Assembly: GCA_027596075.1 (NCBI GenBank) | Contig: JADGJC010000319.1 | Coordinates: 7,997 to 44,541 of the forward strand | Source of the DNA: Rhizophlyctis rosea | Lineage: Eukaryota; Chytridiomycota; Chytridiomycetes; Rhizophlyctidales; Rhizophlyctidaceae | Length of the DNA: 36,545 nucleotides | Direction of reading: 5' to 3' | In this document: positions 31,001 to 36,545 of the stretch, in pieces | Position numbering within the stretch: position 1 is the stretch's first letter | Layout: each line of letters begins with the position of its first letter | The notes under the pieces: model-generated | What the model was told of the DNA's origin: nothing | Databases searched by the model: none | The model's input: the letters and a program-made list of their open reading frames with translations, nothing else | Translations under genes and position numbers: made by a program

Positions 31001-34000
31001 GCGGGCACTGCCTTCTAACGGCCCATCCCCTTTTTGCCCCAAAGACACGCGGTGGTAGCCTCATCGCACTTGGCGAGCGTTCGGATCGTGCGGCATGATT
31101 CCGTCGCGGAACAACGAGTCCGAAACTTTGAGAGCACGAAATCGTGCCTCAAACACCGCACAAACCTAATAAAAATCATATTCAACACATATATGCGCGT
31201 CTACCATTGCACCTTAATTTTTGTGACCGAATTCAAGCTATCAGCCTCGTGACGTCCACGGTATTCTAATGTTGAAAGATTCACCTCGAGGCGAGAAAGA
31301 AAACGAAAAGGGACTGATGTTTACTTTTGTATGATCGAAGTACTCGAGAGATCTCAAGTCATAACTGACAATGTACCTGTGCAGCTATGAGTGCTAGGTT
31401 TCAACCCATCTATATTTCTCGAAAGTGAGGTACTCCGCTGCGACGGTCCCAACTGAGGAACAGTACCATGGAGAGGATACATTCTTTGCAAGAAAAGATA
31501 CGAAAATCTGCTTAGTGTTTGTTGCCTCTCACCTTAAAATCACCAGCTCCATCCCAAATCTCATGAACGTGCGGTCGTGAAACAGTTGAAACCTTGTGAA
31601 TGTGGTATAAAGAGCATGCAAGGGACGAGTTGGTGATCACCTCAAGTGTCGCATCATTGACCACATCGATGGATGTACAGTAGTAACCTACTTAACCTTC
31701 TCCACGCGTCTTCTTTTTGGTCCATAGCTTCGATTTGAGCGATGGGACATTCGCAAGCCGCTGAAGAAATGAAGTACCATTGTCAGCTCGAAGTGCTCAA
31801 GAGAGGTGGAAGATTTCAGCTTGCATAGCCAGCATTTGCATTGAAACGCCGTAAACAGCCGGTTCCGAAAGAAGAAAGACGGCGATAGAGATCGTTGCGG
31901 ACCTAGCCTTTTTCTTTCCGTTCGGTATTTTGAGGTTATTGTTGGAAGAGGTCGAAGGCTGTCGCACATTGCCCTTGCCAAGGGTTTTGATGGCAAAAAT
32001 GAACGCAGAACCGAAATCTATGAACAAAGGATGGACCGACCATCCCCAACAATCGCATTGTTATCACAATGTGGATGAGTACAGCGACAGCCCTGATCGC
32101 GGATGATGTCCAACAGACAATAGTTGCGCCATTGTTCTTGTGTATGCCAAAAAGAAAACTTACAAGATCCTCATCATGCATCCGTTTTGGGCAGGTAACG
32201 TGGAGAATGTGGGTTTGATATGGAGGTCAGCATTATTATTGTGTAATAGCAAGATCGGCAAAAACCTATCTTACATATCTTGATCTATATCCTGTGTCAT
32301 ATCAGGAAGACAGTCAAGAGTGTCTAGCATCAATGTTTGAAACGTCTGCTCAGCGAATTGTTGAAAACCCTCCAAACAAATCCTCGCATTTTAATAAACA
32401 CGAGCGGCTTGTTTTTTCACGTCCCTCAGGAGTACTGAAGACTGAAGACGCAAATCAGCATGTTGGTTTCAGGGAATTGCGATTTATCAGTCACATCCGT
32501 GCAACGGCAATGTGTAGTTATGAGAAGCCTTGGTGAGAATGGAAAATCGTTTTGCTTAGTCATAGGATGCTCAGGTAAACGATGGCCATCTCTTGCCGAC
32601 CATGTGGAGTTTCACATTGTGAGCCATGCAGCTGGTGCATGCCGGGCAGCAAAAACAAGAACAGGTGCGTCTGTGCTCATTTGAAATCAAGCACCCAAAT
32701 CTTGACTGAAGTGAGCAGCTGCTCACTCGGTCGGAATCATTGTATAGTGAATCTTGCACAGTCTTTTATGTATCGTCATTGCCACGTCAAGTGCTGAAAC
32801 ATCTGTCCTCAAGTCCATTCAGATCTTAAACTAGATCAAAAAACGTCAGTTGCTCCGGGGCGCATGATGCCTGAATCGGTGCCATCGACCGAGCGGAATG
32901 TCTTTGAATGTTTTGTCATGTAAATGCAAAGAATTTAAAATGGCCAATCGGCAGCTCAGAAGATATAAGGCAACCAAAAAGAAATACTTCGGAAATGTAT
33001 GCAGGGGCACATCAGGATGTTGTTCAAAGCCATTGAGTGCACCCAATGCGCAAGATTCCTCTCGCCCATGCCTCAAAAACATCTATCAAAGCATAGCGTA
33101 ATTTGCATCCGCCTCCATATGAGTCGTTCCGCTAAACAGCGTGGACCCTGCATATCTGCCACCCCAAGATATGTCAAGGCACTCCCCCCATTCGGAAATC
33201 TCCGAGCCGTGGGTTCGAAAATGATCTCGCAAGAACGGTTGCAATCATTTTTCCACCCGTTCTTCCGTTCCGGTTCCACAAACTAATTGGTAGAAGGCTT
33301 CTGGTGGCCTCAAAATTTACAAGTTGCCAGACAGGCATTCGATCAACGGTAACAACCATCAATCAGCTGCATAAATCTTTTCAGATAGTAACATGTTGGA
33401 AACTTCAGCAAAGGCGGTCATGGGTCTATTCAATGCGTCGCTAAATCGGCTGAGCATGGCACGAAAAGAAAATCAACACCGAGGGCGCTAGAAGTGCTGG
33501 GCTCTGGTTCACCACATGAATGCTCAGTTCTGGGACCGCTAGACAGATTGGTGCCGGCGGTTAACTCAAGGGACACTGGTCAAGATGTACCCCTAGTACC
33601 TTTCTCTAGGTGTCGAGTGTCGCGACTGACTCATTGTTTGCTTTTCTTCTTGGTTGCACTGAGAAATCGGATATAGTCATCGCCGATGCGGATCGTACTG
33701 CGTCTCATTCGCCCGTCATCCGCCCAAACAATGATGTGCGAACATTAGCGAAAACACACTGGGCACGCTCAAACCGGCATCAAAAGGATGTTATATAACA
33801 TGGGATACGGCAATCCGGCCTTGGAAGCGCTAATTCTTCTTGACCATGATAAGAGGCGGTGATTTTGAACCATTGCACATGGCGAGCTTAAATCTGTGCA
33901 GAAGAGGGAGCGCAAAACGATTCGAGGCGCACGAAGTAATTATGCCTCAAAAAGCTCTGCATGCAGATTGCAGTGCCTTGAGTGGCTCAGAGCCATAGGT

Positions 34001-36107
34001 TCCTTTTTCAACAGTCCGACGGTTGCGTACCTTCGCAGCATCATTTTCCTTTGATTGCATGCCAGCTTACTACTGAAGTCGAAAGCTTCGCAATGTCCAA
34101 CACGTCGAGTTCTGCCCTTGGTTGCGAAACGGAAAAAGGTGGAAGATCGTCCCTGATGATATATCTGTAAGGCGCTCTGAACTCAACTCGCAGAACGCAT
34201 GCGCTCCATTTAAAAGGTGCTTTGCGTGTCATTCTGCATCTCGCACTGCTCTCCAACAACCATATACGTCTTAGATTGAGAAAAAGTACCATAGTCTCGT
34301 GCCATTCATTGATTGCAAGAAGCGTTGCGTTCTGCTGTACGTCTGCGCCGATGTTTGTTTGTCAGTTCGAGCTGGTTTCTTCAGCTTCATCTTGACCACC
34401 CAGGGCTTGCATCTTGAGGCTTGCCAATACCAAGCAGCAAGAATTGACAACGGCCTCCTCTTTACCAGCGTACGAAAAAAAATCCGCCAAGCAACGGTTT
34501 CGATTCAAAATAAGGTCATAACACGCACTCTAATATCACTTGTGGACTACCCACAGTGAATTCAGGGAAATACTGTACGTGGCAAAGTGTGGCAATGCAG
34601 CACACAAATGAGCAGGATCGTAGCAACGACGATACCAACAATCTCCTCCAAAACAGAAGGTAGAATACAAAGGGAGTCGATGACTGAGACTTGCAGACTT
34701 GTCGGCAAGGTCTGGCAGTCTCCAATCAGTGCGTTTGCTCCGCCTCTTTTTCCTCCGCAGCCTCAAACCTTTTGCCCGGACGCCCAGCTTTTCATCTTCA
34801 GCATCCAAACTGTGGTGCGTGCGAAGTTTTACATGTTTTTGATGAAAGCAACATGGATCAGGAGGCCATTGTATAATATGAGAACCATAGAAATGCGATT
34901 TATTCTAGAAACTGTGTACTGGTCGGGTCAGAGCCTCAGCTTTAGCTCATGGAAGCGACTTTCTGCAAAAGTCAGAGTCTAACTCATTCGTATATACTCG
35001 CTAATAAGCGATGGAACGACATTTACCAACTAGTCTTGGCGGAGACAACAAGGAGAAAGTGGGGTCGACTGTATTTCTGTGAATATACGAGAAGCCAAGT
35101 GAATCGTTAGTTCAGGCAACGTCGTAGCGCGTTCTGCAAATGTCAACTTCATTCAACCCTCTAGAACACATAACGGGTGTCCCCAGCTTGTTCGTACAAT
35201 GAGCTTACGTGCAGCAATCCCTCCCGGTCACGTCCGAAGCAGCATTTTTTTGGCATGGGCACTCGACATGGCACGGGAACAGATCTCAGCACCCGAAGCA
35301 TCATCTGGGTTTCATGGTAGCAAGGACTCCATACAAGCAAAGTACCAAAAGAGATATTGATGGGCCTTCGGACTATCGCTAGGTACATTCAAGTATTCCA
35401 GATCAGATACATTCCACTATTTTTTGACATCCTGTCTGCAAGAGGCTGGCGTTAGGTTAGTAGCGTCTCAGATGTGGATGAAGAAAAAAAGCAAGTAGTG
35501 ACACTACCCACACATCACAATCTGTACTCATGAGAACAGAAGACGATCATGTATCATTCATCTTTTTCACAGAAGTTTAGTATATAAGCTCAACACCATG
35601 ATGTGCGAAATTGCTTCGGCATAACGTGACCCACGTCCGCATTAGGAATGCTGACCATGCCATGCATGCGCTACAATTCGCTTCAGTCCTAGTGATCACA
35701 CGTGGTCGCTTGAACATCTTTTCTTCTCTGTGAATCTTATGTCGGTTCCTTTTTCGGCACTCACAGTTAGACGAGTCACTTGGTACAGTCACTTGGTATG
35801 ATGACTACTGTAAGACCCTGAGGTGCGGAGCCAGTCACTACGCCTCCTGCGGATGGCTTGTGGCTTGGGCAAAATAAGTCCGATGGCTTGGTGCTATGAG
35901 TCGCACCTGCGCTGCGCATTGGCCAGGGCTAACAAACGTCACCATTCACATTCCTCAATCCGACGCACATATATAAGAAACCTTTCATTCATACCGACAG
36001 AGCGAAGAATGTACGGCACTTCCTTAGATCGAGCCTTCCTTTACTTAGCTTAGCAATCAGGCAAAGTCACATTATTTACAACTTCAACACTTTGCATTTT
36101 GAGCGAA
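28008..36107. other. 8.1 kb interval without a supported gene
   Basis: The first ~200 bases are the promoter and leader side of the YRA1-like gene. A 136-codon frame at 28158-28568 (minus) has no recognisable content. Beyond that, open frames are all short (about 131 codons at most, 34587-34982), use no credible splice chain, and match no transposase, reverse transcriptase or helicase motif that I know. No tRNA, long inverted repeat, tandem repeat or CRISPR array is apparent. Base composition is near 50% GC, unlike the more C/T-skewed genic parts. It may be decayed mobile DNA beyond recognition, or hold non-coding RNA that I cannot identify. Confidence 0.45.
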
Positions 36108-36545
36108 TCACCGCATCATGAACCCACCCCCCCCACTTCCGCGATTCCCATGATACCCATCATCATACTCATCATATATTCCCATCCCCATCATACCACT
36201 GCCACTCCCCGTCCCACCACTCCCACCACCCGCCGACGAACTATGATGCCCCGGAGGCGGGAAACTACCACCATGATGCGAATGACTCATGTAGTTTCCA
36301 GAAGAAGAATGATGTTGATACCCTCCACTACCGCTTCCGTAGTTCGATGATCCTCCACCACTGCTGTTATTATTACTGCTGTTGTTCCCACCACTACCAG
36401 TTCCCATCCCCATACCGGACCCTCCGGACCCAAAGGAATCATCACCAAATGACCTCGACGAATGGCCGTACCCTCCTCCTCCTCCACCTCCAGATCCAAT
36501 AACCCCCCCAGTCCCGGTCGGCGGCCGGGCGGGGACAGGGAGAGG
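36108..36545 (-). CDS. C-terminal part of a Gly/Ser/His-rich low-complexity protein (runs off window)
   Basis: The frame is open from the window edge to TGA at 36110-36108, giving 145 visible residues. Composition is dominated by Gly and Ser with Asn, His, Met and Tyr. It starts with a Pro/Arg-rich stretch, then GGGGGGYGHSS, an Asn/Ser patch (NNSSNNNSS), a His/Ser patch (YQHHSSSGNYMSHSHH), GMMGMGIYDEYDDGYHG, and a final GGGGFMMR. The spaced Tyr/Phe in a Gly/Ser background resembles the disordered tails of RNA-binding proteins. The domain that would identify it lies outside the window, so no function is assigned. A continuous frame with protein-like composition and a T/A-rich region after the stop supports a real gene. 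Confidence 0.65.
   Translation of the reverse strand, partial: PLPVPARPPTGTGGVIGSGGGGGGGYGHSSRSFGDDSFGSGGSGMGMGTGSGGNNSSNNNSSGGGSSNYGSGSGGYQHHSSSGNYMSHSHHGGSFPPPGHHSSSAGGGSGGTGSGSGMMGMGIYDEYDDGYHGNRGSGGGGFMMR

Noticed and set aside
32582..32797. Small cysteine-rich frame (71 codons, nine Cys)
   Set aside because: No signal peptide, no regular Cys spacing and no supporting exon or leader; likely chance.
33788..33801. 14-bp perfect palindrome ATGTTATATAACAT
   Set aside because: One or two palindromes of this length are expected by chance in 36 kb, and nothing around it adds meaning.

Overview
The window looks like nuclear DNA of a fungus, probably an early-diverging one. Protein genes are split by short GT-AG introns of about 50-100 nt, and the recognisable products are fungal: an RRT8/EI24-type membrane protein, a Sar1 GTPase, the ubiquitin-eS31 fusion, a Yra1/Aly mRNA export adaptor, the Has1 helicase, the GINS subunit Sld5, and a protein derived from elongation factor 3. 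The lineage is inferred only; no rRNA or organelle marker is present. A 10-base N run at 12076-12085 shows this is a scaffold with a gap.

Layout. 51-1433 (+): RRT8-like membrane protein whose first exon probably lies outside the window. 1434-6179: gene-poor, with decayed duplicates of that gene's 3' flank and a relic of its C-terminus. 6180-9224 (-): a 1014-residue intronless gene whose first ~590 residues follow EF3 but with every ABC ATPase motif destroyed, and whose C-terminal ABC domain is replaced by ankyrin-like and low-complexity sequence. 9434-9663 (-): a frameshifted exon of ribosomal protein uL29 (RPL35). 9665-12104: no convincing gene; a C-rich repeat tract. 12105-14323 (-): HAS1. 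14821-15910 (+): SAR1. 16419-17521 (-): SLD5. 18095-18662 (+): ubiquitin-eS31. 20104-21312 (+): secreted cysteine-rich protein of four modules with introns at the same place in every module. 22421-23571 (+): NAD(P)-binding epimerase-like protein. 23947-24046 (+): a tRNA-like gene with an enlarged anticodon arm. 26515-28007 (-): YRA1-like. 28008-36107: an 8 kb stretch with no gene I can support. 36108-36545 (-): C-terminal end of a Gly/Ser-rich protein running off the window.

The conserved genes are unrelated housekeeping functions (ribosome biogenesis, COPII budding, replication, ribosome supply, mRNA export), mostly in divergent or convergent pairs sharing short flanks, and do not form a pathway. 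The most unusual items are the EF3-derived pseudo-ATPase, the exon-duplicated cysteine-rich secreted protein and the odd tRNA. Exon boundaries were placed by hand from splice sites, reading-frame continuity and family knowledge.
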